A stretch of DNA of 64,000 nt from Pandoraea iniqua (GCF_902459685.1 NZ_CABPSF010000007.1:186001-250000), one strand, 5' to 3'. Numbered from the stretch's first letter, positions 52,462-61,559 are shown. The notes: a model not told the origin generated them from the sequence alone. A program made the numbers and translations.

Positions 52462-53068
52462 GGTTCCCCCACATCACAATGAGAATCAGAATGACGATGG
52501 CGACCGCCCACGGCCACCAGCGTGACAACGGGCTGCGCGCCGGTGTCCCTTCACGCGTCGCTGCGCCAGCGGCCATCGCTGCGGCCACCTCGCCATCGGC
52601 CGCCACGGGTTCGCCCACGGCGTGGTGCGGTGCGACGACCGCAATGAAGCGTCGCAGGAATTCGTCGGCAAGACGGCGCGCCGCGTCGTCGACCAGCGCG
52701 TTTTCTACGTGCGCCAGTTCGCCACCGATCTGGGCGTTCACGTCGTAAGTCAGTACGGTGTTCATCGGTCCTTGCGGTTCAAGCGTGATAGCGGCCGTGC
52801 CGCGTCCGAACCCGGCGGACGGGCCCAGACCGTCGAAATGGAGGGTGTACGAGGTGGGTGCGATCACGTCGGTGAGGGTGATGCGCCCGGTGAAGCGCCC
52901 TTTGACCGGCCCCGCCGACGCGGCCATCACGATCGACCAGGTGGTGTCGTCGAGGCGATCGATCGATTCACACCCGGGAATGCACTGGCGCAATACGCCG
53001 GGATCGTTCAGCGCGATCCATGCGACGTCTCGCGCCATCGGCAATTGCCGGCGGTTCTGAAGTTCCAT
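52451..53068 (-). CDS. CoxG-like SRPBCC protein
   Basis: Predicted 205-residue protein. MELQNRRQLPMARDVAWIALNDPGVLRQCIPGCESI is the start of the carbon-monoxide-dehydrogenase subunit G family, and the lipid/steroid-binding fold runs to ~residue 150. A C-terminal membrane helix (WPWAVAIVILILIVMWG) would anchor it. CoxG recruits or matures molybdenum hydroxylases at the membrane. Its position with xdhC and a ModE-like gene fits Moco-enzyme maturation. Confidence 0.88.
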   Translation of the reverse strand: MELQNRRQLPMARDVAWIALNDPGVLRQCIPGCESIDRLDDTTWSIVMAASAGPVKGRFTGRITLTDVIAPTSYTLHFDGLGPSAGFGRGTAAITLEPQGPMNTVLTYDVNAQIGGELAHVENALVDDAARRLADEFLRRFIAVVAPHHAVGEPVAADGEVAAAMAAGAATREGTPARSPLSRWWPWAVAIVILILIVMWGNHAS

Positions 53069-53407
53069 TGCCCTTTCCCCTTTGCCGTCAGGCCATACGG
53101 AATATGGAATACGGAATCGTCTCGAACATCGAGGCATTGTGACACGAGTTACCGCCATGGGAGTCCACTGCCGAATATCCGCTCGAATACAGCGCAAGGC
53201 AAGCTGGGCGCGGGCGCGATATACTCGCCGAATCACATCGAGCGGTATCTCTTCGGCAACAGCCGGTCCCTCGGCTGCCTGCATTGGCACTTGCCTCCGC
53301 GCTTCGCGAACAAGTGTCGGGAATGCGCTGGCATTGCCGTGTGACCGCGTCTTCGGTGCCGTGGCCCATCCGGGCTGCCGCTCGCGTAATGGCGAAGGAA
53401 CCGTGCA
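53069..53407. other. Divergent intergenic region between coxG and xdhC
   Basis: This 339-base stretch should hold both promoters. Near its left end ATACGGAAT occurs twice, 14 bases apart. I see no gene in it; frames crossing it are extensions of neighbours without start signals. Confidence 0.4.
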
Positions 53408-54430
53408 ATGGACAGTGTCGATCTGGAAGTGCTGAAGTCCGCCGTACAGTGGACCCGCGCGGGCTTTTTCGTCACGCTGGGCACTGTCGTGCGTACGTGG
53501 GGCTCGGCTCCGCGCCCCGTGGGCTCGATGCTCGCAATTCGTGAAGACGGCCATCTGGTCGGCTCCGTCTCCGGCGGCTGCGTCGAAGACGATCTCATCG
53601 CGCGCATCCGCGCGGGTGACTGGCCGCAAGACCGGCCGCAACTCACGAGTTATGGCGTGACGGCCGAAGAAGCCCATCGTTTTGGCTTGCCGTGCGGCGG
53701 CACGCTGCAACTGGTGCTCGAGCCGGTGCGCGAATCGTCGCGCATTCCCGATCTGCTCGACGCCATCTCGCAATTCCGCCTCGTCGTGCGCGAGCTCGAC
53801 ATGACCAACGGCGCCGTGCAGATTGCACCGGGCCATCGCACGCCGTCGGTCGAATTCGACGGCGGGCGTCTGATCACGTCGCACGGCCCGCGCCACCGGC
53901 TGGTGGTCATCGGCGCCGGGCAGTTGTCGAAGTACGTGGCGAGCATGGCCAACGCGCTCGACTATCACGTGATCGTCTGCGACCCCCGCACCGAGTATGC
54001 GGACGAATGGCAGGTGCCGGGCACCGAACTCTCGCGCGAGATGCCCGACGATCTGATCGTGCGACTGCAACTCGACTCGCACAGTGCCGTGCTCACGCTC
54101 ACGCACGATCCGAAGCTCGACGACATGGCGTTGCTCGAAGCGCTCAAGTCGCCCGCGTTCTACATCGGGGCAATCGGCTCACGCGTGAATAACGCGCGAC
54201 GCCGCGAGCGGCTGTCGTTGTTCGATCTGAGTCAGGAAGAAATCGAGCGGCTGCATGGCCCGGTCGGCATGCATCTCGGCGCGCGCACGCCCGCTGAAAT
54301 TGCCGTGGCAATTCTCGCCGAGATGACCGCCATCAAGAACGGCATCACGGTGACGCAGACGTTCGCGGTGCGCTCGCCGGACGATCTGGATAATTCCTCG
54401 CCCGCCTCGGAATGCCGTACAGCGGCGTGA
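53408..54430 (+). CDS. XdhC/CoxI-family Moco maturation factor
   Basis: Predicted 340-residue protein. The N-terminal XdhC/CoxI domain (GTVVRTWGSAPRPVGSMLAIREDGHLVGSVSGGCVEDDL) and the C-terminal Rossmann domain (LVVIGAGQLSKYVASMANALDYHVIVCDPR, then YIGAIGSRVNNARRRERL) are both present. These proteins bind molybdenum cofactor and help insert its sulfido ligand into xanthine-dehydrogenase-type hydroxylases. No such hydroxylase is in the window. Confidence 0.92.
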   Translation: MDSVDLEVLKSAVQWTRAGFFVTLGTVVRTWGSAPRPVGSMLAIREDGHLVGSVSGGCVEDDLIARIRAGDWPQDRPQLTSYGVTAEEAHRFGLPCGGTLQLVLEPVRESSRIPDLLDAISQFRLVVRELDMTNGAVQIAPGHRTPSVEFDGGRLITSHGPRHRLVVIGAGQLSKYVASMANALDYHVIVCDPRTEYADEWQVPGTELSREMPDDLIVRLQLDSHSAVLTLTHDPKLDDMALLEALKSPAFYIGAIGSRVNNARRRERLSLFDLSQEEIERLHGPVGMHLGARTPAEIAVAILAEMTAIKNGITVTQTFAVRSPDDLDNSSPASECRTAA

Positions 54431-54460
54431 AATCCGAATCGGCACGCCGCGCGCAGGCAT

Positions 54461-54489
54461 AAAAAAAGCGCCGCCTTTCGGCGGCGCAA
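54461..54489 (-). terminator. Terminator between xdhC and the exported-protein gene
   Basis: A stem GCGCCGCC/GGCGGCGC with a 4-base loop is followed on the minus strand by T7. Confidence 0.88.
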
Positions 54490-54566
54490 CTCGCTCACTC
54501 GTTGCTACGGGTACTGCCTACTACCTGGGTTACTCCCTCATCCGTGGCTGCGGATCGATCGGCACA

Positions 54567-55013
54567 TCAATCGTGCGGCCACAAGAATGTTGCCGTGGCA
54601 TGCCCCTTGGCGGGCACCTTCACTTCCCGCGTCATGGGCTTGCCGTTGTAAGTCGCCTTCACGGTGTAGTCGCCGGCCGGCAGTTTCACCAGCATGAACG
54701 GCCCGCGTGAATGCGCATCGAGCACCGTCTCGCCGCCGCGCATGATCTGCACCTGCGCATCGGCCACATACTCGTTCGCGCCGTCGCCGCGCGCCGCCAT
54801 CTCGATCGACAGCGGCCAGCCGCCCGCCGAGCGCTTGAACGCGCCGGATTCGTCGCTATCGATGCCCCCGGAGACATACGTCACGTTGCCCTGATGCATC
54901 TCCTGCGGCAGATTGCCGCCCTGTGCGTGTGCCAGTCCGATACCGCCGAGACTGCCTGCCAGCACAGCGGCCGTGGCACCTGCCACTGACCAGCGTTGCC
55001 ATTGTTGCCACAT
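54567..55013 (-). CDS. Exported carboxypeptidase-regulatory-like protein
   Basis: Predicted 148-residue protein. A Sec signal peptide (SVAGATAAVLAGSLGGIGLAHA) precedes a mature part with ADAQVQIMRGGETVLDAHSRGPFMLVKLPAGDYTVKATYNGKPMTREVKV, a prealbumin-like beta fold seen in carboxypeptidase-regulatory domains. It is probably periplasmic. Function unknown. It lies downstream of htrA on the same strand, but 157 bases apart. Confidence 0.75.
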   Translation of the reverse strand: MWQQWQRWSVAGATAAVLAGSLGGIGLAHAQGGNLPQEMHQGNVTYVSGGIDSDESGAFKRSAGGWPLSIEMAARGDGANEYVADAQVQIMRGGETVLDAHSRGPFMLVKLPAGDYTVKATYNGKPMTREVKVPAKGHATATFLWPHD

Positions 55014-55170
55014 GTTCGACCTCCCGTTTCATGACTTCACGATGCCGGATCGTGCCGGTACGGCGGCGGTATCTCTGCGATGACACCGCAGCCGCGCCGG
55101 CACACAAGGTAGTGCGTGGCATCCCGCGAGTGCCGCCCTCGGCGGCGCGTCTTCAACTGCGTGACTCGCC

Positions 55171-56721
55171 TTAGCCGAGATCGACCGGGATGAAAATCTG
55201 TTGCCCGTCGCGCTGCACAAGCAACGCGACATTATTGCCCGCCTTCTTGAGCTTGTCGCTCAGTTGCGAGGCGCTTGTCACCGGCGTGCCGTTGAGCGAC
55301 AGAATGATGTCGCCCGCCTGTACACCGGCCTGCTCTGCCGGGCCGCCAGCACGGGCGACGAGCAAACCGTTCGTCACCTGCGCCGCACGCTTTTCGTCCG
55401 GCGACAGTTCGCGCACCGCGAGCCCCAACCGGCCGTGCGTGGCCGAATCGTCGGCACTTGCCACGTCCTTCTTCTCGTTGAGCGCCGCCACCTTCACCGA
55501 CACCGTTTGCTGCGCGCCGTTACGCCACACCGTCAGCGTCGCGGTTTGCCCCGGACGCATATCGGCGATCTTCTCGGGCAGTTGCACCGAGTCGTTGATG
55601 GTCGCGCCGTTCACCGCGAGAATCACGTCGCCCGCCTTGAGATCGGACTTCGCCGCAGGGCCGTTCTTGTCGATCGACGACACGAGTGCCCCGGTCGGCT
55701 TGGGCAAACCAAACGACTTCGCCAGCGATTGATTCACTTCCTGAATCGTCACGCCGATGCGCCCACGACTCACCTTGCCGTACTGCTGAAGCTGCGACTT
55801 GACCTTCATCGCCATGTCGATCGGAATCGCGAACGACAGCCCTTGGAAGCCGCCGGTACGCGAGTAGATCATCGAGTTGATACCGATGACCTCACCGTTC
55901 AGGTTGAACAGCGGTCCGCCCGAGTTGCCCGGGTTGACCGGCACATCCGTCTGAATGAACGGCGTGTAATTCTCGTCGGGCAACGCACGCGCTTTCGCCG
56001 ATACGATGCCCGCCGTCACGGTGTTGTCGAAACCGTAGGGCGAGCCGATGGCCACCACCCATTCACCCGCTTTCGACTTCGACGGATCGCCAATCTTTAC
56101 CGTCGGCAGATCGGTCGCGGCAATCTTGAGCAACGCCACGTCGCTCGCCTTGTCGCTGCCCACGACCTTCGCCTTGTACTCGCGCTTGTCGGTCAGTTTC
56201 ACCGTCACCTGACTCGCGTCGTCAACGACGTGCGCGTTGGTCAGGATGTAGCCGTCCGGGCTCACGATAAAGCCCGAGCCAAGGCTGCGCGTCGGTCCGC
56301 TGTCGGCGCTGCTGCCGCCATCGTCACCCCCATCGCCGCCGTCGTTACCCGGTGCGCCGTAGAAGTGGCGGAAGAACTGGAACAGCGGATCGTTCTGATC
56401 CATGCCCGGCGGCATCGGCATCGTCGAAGCGCCACGGCCCGCCGAAGGTTTCCCATCGTGCGTCACACTGATGTTGACTACGGCCGGTCCGTATTGTTCC
56501 GCGAGTTGCGAGAAGTCCGGCACCAGCATGCGCGGCGCGGTATTCGACGTATTGACGGCGCCCGGTGCCGAGGCGGCGGCCGGCAACGCCGCGCTGGCGT
56601 CGGAGACCACGTCCGAGGCGAGCGGGGCCTGCCAGTGTTGACGACCCGCGACATAGCCGCCCGTCAATGCGACGAGCACGGCGCCAGCAACCAACGTACG
56701 AGTGAGCTTCGAAGTCCGCAT
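55171..56721 (-). CDS. Do/HtrA-family periplasmic serine protease (DegP/MucD-like)
   Basis: Predicted 516-residue protease. An N-terminal membrane/signal segment (TLVAGAVLVALTGGYVAG) is followed by the trypsin-like domain with catalytic His in TNAHVVDDA, Asp in KASDVALLKI and Ser in GNSGGPLFN, then two PDZ domains. A Gly/Asp/Ser-rich insert lies before the His motif. It degrades misfolded envelope proteins. AAGGAG is 7 bases before ATG 56721. A CTTAAG-type response-regulator box is upstream. Confidence 0.93.
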   Translation of the reverse strand: MRTSKLTRTLVAGAVLVALTGGYVAGRQHWQAPLASDVVSDASAALPAAASAPGAVNTSNTAPRMLVPDFSQLAEQYGPAVVNISVTHDGKPSAGRGASTMPMPPGMDQNDPLFQFFRHFYGAPGNDGGDGGDDGGSSADSGPTRSLGSGFIVSPDGYILTNAHVVDDASQVTVKLTDKREYKAKVVGSDKASDVALLKIAATDLPTVKIGDPSKSKAGEWVVAIGSPYGFDNTVTAGIVSAKARALPDENYTPFIQTDVPVNPGNSGGPLFNLNGEVIGINSMIYSRTGGFQGLSFAIPIDMAMKVKSQLQQYGKVSRGRIGVTIQEVNQSLAKSFGLPKPTGALVSSIDKNGPAAKSDLKAGDVILAVNGATINDSVQLPEKIADMRPGQTATLTVWRNGAQQTVSVKVAALNEKKDVASADDSATHGRLGLAVRELSPDEKRAAQVTNGLLVARAGGPAEQAGVQAGDIILSLNGTPVTSASQLSDKLKKAGNNVALLVQRDGQQIFIPVDLG

Positions 56722-56777
56722 GAGTCTCTCCTTCCAGACGACCACGTTTGACATGACTGTGATCCTAGAGAGGCTCC

Positions 56778-56794
56778 CTTAAGAGAACCTTAAG
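56778..56794. promoter_or_regulatory. CTTAAG-N5-CTTAAG box upstream of htrA
   Basis: Two exact CTTAAG half-sites are 5 bases apart (11-base period), the arrangement bound by PmrA/QseB/BasR-type response regulators. It lies 57 bases before the htrA ATG, with TAGGAT as a possible -10 element 10 bases further downstream. A QseBC/PmrAB-like pair is encoded at 57.5-59.6 kb. The rest of the 354-base gap up to the I78 gene shows no gene. Confidence 0.75.
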
Positions 56795-57075
56795 ACGCGA
56801 AAACGCGAGGACGCGACAACGAGAGATCGTAGAAGCGGAAATCCAAAGCGCGTCGATGCGACATCCGTTCGGATGAGGGTGTCACGCATCGAGTGCAGGA
56901 GGATGGGATTTTGATTGCTATGCGTAACGCTTTCAGGCGTTTGATAGCGGGGCTCGCGTGGTTCGGCTTGCGTGTGGTGTGCCCCGCTGGCTACGGTGGC
57001 AAGGTGGTGCGATTTCGCGCCGCATGAGCTTCACATTCCACCGCTCCACCACTCTCGCATTCAGGAGGCATCACG

Positions 57076-57468
57076 ATGCAAATCACCGATTCGATGTTGG
57101 CTCGCGCCACGCGCACCATCGGCACCGCAGGCTTCGTGCTCGGCATGGCGCTGGCGTTCTCCGCGCAGGCCGCCCCGGGCAGCAGTAACGGCAAGGGCAC
57201 ACAAGGCCCCGCCGATTCGACGCAAGCGCAGGGGATGCAAGGGATGCAGGGCACGCAGCAGGCCCAAGGCAACTGCTCCCGCGAGATGCCGGCGGACAAT
57301 GCCATCGTGGGCAAGTCGCTGACCGAAGCCAAGTCGCTGCTGCAAGGCTGTCCGTGGCGCATCGGCGAGCAGGACGGCAAGGCTATGCCGCTCACGCGCG
57401 ATCATCGCCCCGAGCGTCGCACCCTCACCATTGAAAACGACAAGGTCACGAACGTGACGCGTGGGTGA
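57076..57468 (+). CDS. I78-type peptidase inhibitor-like exported protein
   Basis: Predicted 130-residue protein. The Sec signal peptide ends near FSAQAA (residue ~33). A Gly/Gln-rich linker with an MQGMQG repeat precedes the C-terminal domain NAIVGKSLTEAKSLLQGCPWRIGEQDGKAMPLTRDHRPERRTLTIENDKVTNVTRG, which fits the I78 inhibitor family. It is divergent from htrA, so it may restrain a periplasmic protease. AGGAGG lies upstream of the ATG. Confidence 0.8.
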   Translation: MQITDSMLARATRTIGTAGFVLGMALAFSAQAAPGSSNGKGTQGPADSTQAQGMQGMQGTQQAQGNCSREMPADNAIVGKSLTEAKSLLQGCPWRIGEQDGKAMPLTRDHRPERRTLTIENDKVTNVTRG

Positions 57469-57513
57469 GGTCCGACAGCGCGGCGCGATTTTGCGCCGCG
57501 CATTTTCGACACA

Positions 57514-58872
57514 TCAAAGCGCGGGCGGCACACCGGCCGTCGACGCGTCGAAACTCACGCGCACACGCAGTCCATGGCCGCTGCGCGCATCGAGCAACTC
57601 GACCCGTGCACCATGCGCCTGCGCGATATTGCGCACGATCGCCAGCCCAAGGCCACTCCCTTCGGCACGCGCATCGCCGGTCTTTGCCGGTTCGCCATCG
57701 CCGCCCCGGAAGAATCGATCGAACACGCGCTCGCGCTCGGCCGGCGCAATGCCCGGGCCAGTGTCCTCGATCTCTACGGTCACCGGACCAGCGCTCACGA
57801 GCCGCACATCGATTCGCCCACCCTGCGGCGTGTATTTCAGTGCGTTATCCACGAGATTGCCGAAGAGCGTCTGTAATGCATGAGCGTCGCCATGCACGCG
57901 TGCACGCGCGGTCATGTCGTCAGGCGCATCCAGTCCCAGATCGATACCGCGCGCTACCGCGAGCGCCGCGTGATGCGCCACCACATCTTGCAGCAACGGC
58001 GTGAGCGGCAACTCGGTGAACGCACTCGCCGCGCGTGCGGCATCGGGCTCCTGACGCGCCAACGTCAGCAACTGCCCCACGAGATGCGACGCGCGACGTA
58101 CGCCATCGCGCAGATCGCGCATCGCTTCGGCGCGCTCCCCATCGGTATGCGCCCGCTCCAATAACTGCACCTGTAATTGCAACGCGGCCAGTGGCGTACG
58201 CAGTTCATGGGCAGCATCGGCGACGAAAGCCTTCTGCTGCACGAGCGCTTCGTCGAGTCTCCCGAGCAAGCTGTTGAGCGCGCGCACGAGCGGGCGCACC
58301 TCGTCCGGCAGCCCGGCCTCGGGCAACTCGGAAAGCGCCCCCGGCGCGCGGGCATCGAGTGCGCGCGTCACACGACGCAACGGTTGCAGCCCCCGGCCAA
58401 CGACGATCCACACGAGCAGCGCGAGAATCGGCATCGCGATGACCAGCGGAAACAGCGTGCGCAGCGCCATCGACACCGCGAGCGAATCGCGAATCACCAT
58501 CGGTTGCGCCAGTTGCACGACGTTGTCGCCCACGAGCGCTGCATACACGCGCCAGTCGCCTTCAGGTGTCTGTACCGTCGTGAACCCCAGTTCGGCGCGC
58601 GGCGGCAACGGCGTGCGCGGATGCGAGTAATACAGCTCGACGCCGTTTCGGCTCCAGATCTGGATCACCAGGCCGCCCGCGTCGCTATGGTCGCCCGGCA
58701 CGCTGGAAAAAGGCTCGGCAGGCAGCGACAACGCCATCTGCTGCAATTGGAAATCGAACAGCGCGTTGGCTTCGGTACGCGCCTGACGGAAGATGGCGAT
58801 GCCCGCGAGCAACAGCGCCGCGACCAGCGTGAGCAGCAAGCCGACGAGCAGACGGCGACGGATCGAGCGCAT
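57514..58872 (-). CDS. Sensor histidine kinase, QseC/PmrB-like
   Basis: Predicted 452-residue inner-membrane kinase. TM1 is at residues ~7-27, a periplasmic sensor of ~125 residues follows, then TM2 (LFPLVIAMPILALLVWIVVG), HAMP, the phosphorylated-His box FVADAAHELRTPLAALQLQ and the ATPase boxes N (NLVDNALKY), G1 (DTGPGI) and G2 (GSGLGLAIV). The ATG overlaps the regulator stop (TGATG), so they are coupled. Confidence 0.93.
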   Translation of the reverse strand: MRSIRRRLLVGLLLTLVAALLLAGIAIFRQARTEANALFDFQLQQMALSLPAEPFSSVPGDHSDAGGLVIQIWSRNGVELYYSHPRTPLPPRAELGFTTVQTPEGDWRVYAALVGDNVVQLAQPMVIRDSLAVSMALRTLFPLVIAMPILALLVWIVVGRGLQPLRRVTRALDARAPGALSELPEAGLPDEVRPLVRALNSLLGRLDEALVQQKAFVADAAHELRTPLAALQLQVQLLERAHTDGERAEAMRDLRDGVRRASHLVGQLLTLARQEPDAARAASAFTELPLTPLLQDVVAHHAALAVARGIDLGLDAPDDMTARARVHGDAHALQTLFGNLVDNALKYTPQGGRIDVRLVSAGPVTVEIEDTGPGIAPAERERVFDRFFRGGDGEPAKTGDARAEGSGLGLAIVRNIAQAHGARVELLDARSGHGLRVRVSFDASTAGVPPAL

Positions 58873-59594
58873 CACTCGGCCTCCGGCGCCACTGCGCCAC
58901 CTGAGGTACCCGACGCAGCCTGCGTGCCCTGCGCCCCCGGTGACGGCATCATGTATCCGACGCCCCGTACGGTACGGATGGCATCAGCACCGAGCTTCTT
59001 GCGCAGCCCGTGAATATGCACCTCGACGGTGTTACTCGCAATTTCCTCGCCCCAGCCGTAAATGCGCTCTTCGAGTTGCGATTTGGACAGCACCGCCCCG
59101 GGCCGGTTGAGCAACGCTTCGAGCACCGCATATTCGCGCGCGGACAGCGTCACCGGCGTGCCGTCGCAACTCACTTGCCGTGTGGCCGGATCGAGCACGA
59201 TGCCGCCGTGCCGCAGCAACGGTTCGCTGCGTCCGGCCTGCCGCCGTACCAGCGCCCGCAAACGCGCCGCCAGTTCGTCCAGATCGAACGGTTTGACGAG
59301 ATAGTCGTCGGCACCGGCATCGAGCCCCTTGACGCGATCGGCCACCGCATCGCGTGCGGTGGCGATGATGACCGGCAGTGTTTGGCCACGTGCTCGTAAC
59401 GTACGTAACACGTCGATACCGTCGCGGCGCGGCAACCCGAGGTCGAGCAGCAGCGCGTCGTACGACTCGAGCGACAAGGCGTCGAGTGCGCGCTGACCGT
59501 CGTCGACGTGATCGACCGTCCAGCCATCCTGCCGCAGGCCTTTCGTCACTGCCGCAGCGATCATCGCGTCGTCTTCTACCAATAGAATTCGCAT
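58872..59594 (-). CDS. OmpR-family response regulator, QseB/PmrA-like
   Basis: Predicted 240-residue regulator. The receiver domain starts MRILLVEDDAMIAAAV, has the phospho-Asp in DALLLDLGLPRRDG (Asp ~51) and the Lys in YLVKPFDLDEL. The winged helix holds VTLSAREYAVLEALLNRPGAVLSKSQLEERIYGW and VEVHIHGLRKKLG. Members of this subgroup bind CTTAAG-type direct repeats, such as the one before htrA. Transcribed first, then the kinase. Confidence 0.93.
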   Translation of the reverse strand: MRILLVEDDAMIAAAVTKGLRQDGWTVDHVDDGQRALDALSLESYDALLLDLGLPRRDGIDVLRTLRARGQTLPVIIATARDAVADRVKGLDAGADDYLVKPFDLDELAARLRALVRRQAGRSEPLLRHGGIVLDPATRQVSCDGTPVTLSAREYAVLEALLNRPGAVLSKSQLEERIYGWGEEIASNTVEVHIHGLRKKLGADAIRTVRGVGYMMPSPGAQGTQAASGTSGGAVAPEAE

Positions 59595-59900
59595 GTATTT
59601 GGCCCCCAACGGCGCGACATCGTCACGCGGTAGTCCGCGTTGCCGTGCGCAATTGCGACGTCACCCGCGCCATCCGCGATGTTGCCTCTGAGTGACATTC
59701 CGTCGATTTTCGACCCATTGTAGCGACAGTTCGTTGCATGCCCGACTTACAATGGCGGACATTGTGCGGTGCGCGTCAAAACACTCGCCACCGCACGCCG
59801 AACACACGACCGCTTCGCCCGCAGCCCACCGCACGCCCCCGCACCCGCCAAGGTGCCCGTACGGTTTCGCTGCGCGTAACACTGGAGAACACCGCCCGCC
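59595..59900. other. Divergent intergenic region between the response regulator and dacB
   Basis: About 306 bases that should hold two promoters. I see no gene, no CTTAAG repeat and no clear hairpin. Confidence 0.4.
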
Positions 59901-61532
59901 ATGCGCGTCTTCCGCCGCTCCCGCCACACGCTCTTGTCCGCACGCTCCCTTTCCATCACGTCATTGTCCGCGCACGCACCTTGCGGTACGTCCTCGCAGG
60001 CGACAGCACGCGCGTCAGCAATGACCGTCGCGCGTGCCGCCGGTTGCGCCGCGTTTGCCGTCGCCGTCGCGATGAGCGCATCTGTGCAGGCGAAACCCGC
60101 CAAGCACAAGATGCCGAAGGTGCCAGCCGCGGCGCCGAGTGCAACACCGCTGCCCGCGCCGCTCGCCCGTTTGCTCGCCGCCAGCAAAGTGCCTGCGGGC
60201 CACGTGAGCGTGATCGTCGCGAAGGTCGACAATCCGCTGCAAACGCGCGGCCGTCTCGCTGCACCGCTCATCTCGATGAATGCGAAGGTGCCGCGCAATC
60301 CCGCATCGACGATGAAACTCGTCACGACGATTGCCGCCCTCGACACGCTCGGCCCCGACTATCGCTGGCGCACGCAGGCATTCACCGACGGCCAGTTCGA
60401 CGGGCGTACGCTCAACGGCAATCTGTATTTCAAGGGCACCGGCGATCCGAAACTCGTGCCCGAAGAAATGGAGAAGTTCGTCGCCGAGTTGCATAACGCC
60501 GGTGTCACCAACATCAACGGCGACATCGTGCTCGACCGTTCGGCTTATAGCTCTGACATCGGCGCGATCGAAGCGATCGACGGCGGTGGCGATCGCCCGT
60601 ACAACGTCGCGCCCGACGCGTTGCTCTATTCGTTCAAGGCCGTCTCGTTCAGCTTCTCGGGCAACCCGAACGGCACGGTCAACGTGAACGTGCTGCCGCC
60701 GCTGGCGAATCTGCAGGTGTCGAACGAGTTGTCGTCGACGGATGCCGGTAACTGCGGCGACTGGCTCACCCGCATTCATCCGACGCTCAATCAAGGCGCC
60801 GATGGCATGTACGTCGCGCGCTTCTCGGGCACCTACCCGACGGCCTGCGAAGACAAGGACTGGAACGTTGCCGCGCCTGATCGCGACCGCTTCTTCCTCG
60901 GCGGTTTCCGTGCGCTGTGGCAAGCGTCGGGCGGCCAGTTCAACGGCAACGTGCGCACCGGTGTGGTTCCCCCCGGGGCGAAGCTGCTGGTCACGCACCG
61001 TGGCCAGACGCTCGCGGAAGTCGTGCACGACATGAACAAGTTCAGCAACAACGTGATGGCGCGTCAGTTGTTCCTGACGCTGGGCCTGCCGCCCGATGGC
61101 AAGACACCGGCCAGCGTCACGCGCTCGCGCGAAGCCCTCGCTCGCTGGCTCGACAAGCACGATCTGTCGATGCCGGGTCTGGTGGTGGAGAACGGCTCCG
61201 GCCTGTCGCGCCGCGAACGCATCAGCGCCGCCGAGTTGACCGGGCTCTTGCAGCACGCGATCAACAGCCCGACGGCGCAGGTGCTGGTCGAGTCGATGCC
61301 GACGGTCGGCGTGGACGGCACCATGCGTAACCGCCTGACCGGCAGCCCGGTCGCCGGCAACGCACACATCAAGACCGGTACGCTCGACGACGTGCGCGCG
61401 GTAGCGGGCTACGTCGGCACGCGCAACGGCGACATCTACGTGGTGGTTTCCCTCGTGAACGACGCGAAGGCCAACAACACGCGCGCCTTCAACGATGCGC
61501 TGATTTCGTGGGTGTACGAGAATGCTCCCTGA
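59901..61532 (+). CDS. dacB: D-alanyl-D-alanine carboxypeptidase/endopeptidase (PBP4)
   Basis: Predicted 543-residue class C penicillin-binding protein that trims peptidoglycan stem peptides. The active-site motifs are SxxK in NPASTMKLVTT, SxN in KFSNNVMA and KTG in HIKTGTLDD. A signal peptide (VARAAGCAAFAVAVAMSASVQA) begins only at residue ~43, so ATG 60021 may be the true start; I kept 59901 because GGAGA precedes it, though 12 bases away. Full-length otherwise. Confidence 0.9.
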   Translation: MRVFRRSRHTLLSARSLSITSLSAHAPCGTSSQATARASAMTVARAAGCAAFAVAVAMSASVQAKPAKHKMPKVPAAAPSATPLPAPLARLLAASKVPAGHVSVIVAKVDNPLQTRGRLAAPLISMNAKVPRNPASTMKLVTTIAALDTLGPDYRWRTQAFTDGQFDGRTLNGNLYFKGTGDPKLVPEEMEKFVAELHNAGVTNINGDIVLDRSAYSSDIGAIEAIDGGGDRPYNVAPDALLYSFKAVSFSFSGNPNGTVNVNVLPPLANLQVSNELSSTDAGNCGDWLTRIHPTLNQGADGMYVARFSGTYPTACEDKDWNVAAPDRDRFFLGGFRALWQASGGQFNGNVRTGVVPPGAKLLVTHRGQTLAEVVHDMNKFSNNVMARQLFLTLGLPPDGKTPASVTRSREALARWLDKHDLSMPGLVVENGSGLSRRERISAAELTGLLQHAINSPTAQVLVESMPTVGVDGTMRNRLTGSPVAGNAHIKTGTLDDVRAVAGYVGTRNGDIYVVVSLVNDAKANNTRAFNDALISWVYENAP

Positions 61533-61559
61533 GCGCGCCCTGAGCACTCACCGAGCATA
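61527..61559 (+). repeat. 11-bp tandem repeat across the dacB stop codon
   Basis: Three 11-bp units (consensus CCCTGAGCACG) begin one codon before the stop. TGA at +11 and TAA at +28 close the other frames. Confidence 0.75.

Noticed and set aside
53069-54106. N-terminal extension of the CoxG frame over ~1 kb
   Set aside because: The family start MELQNRRQLP is at 53068; the upstream frame is antisense to xdhC and Arg-rich.
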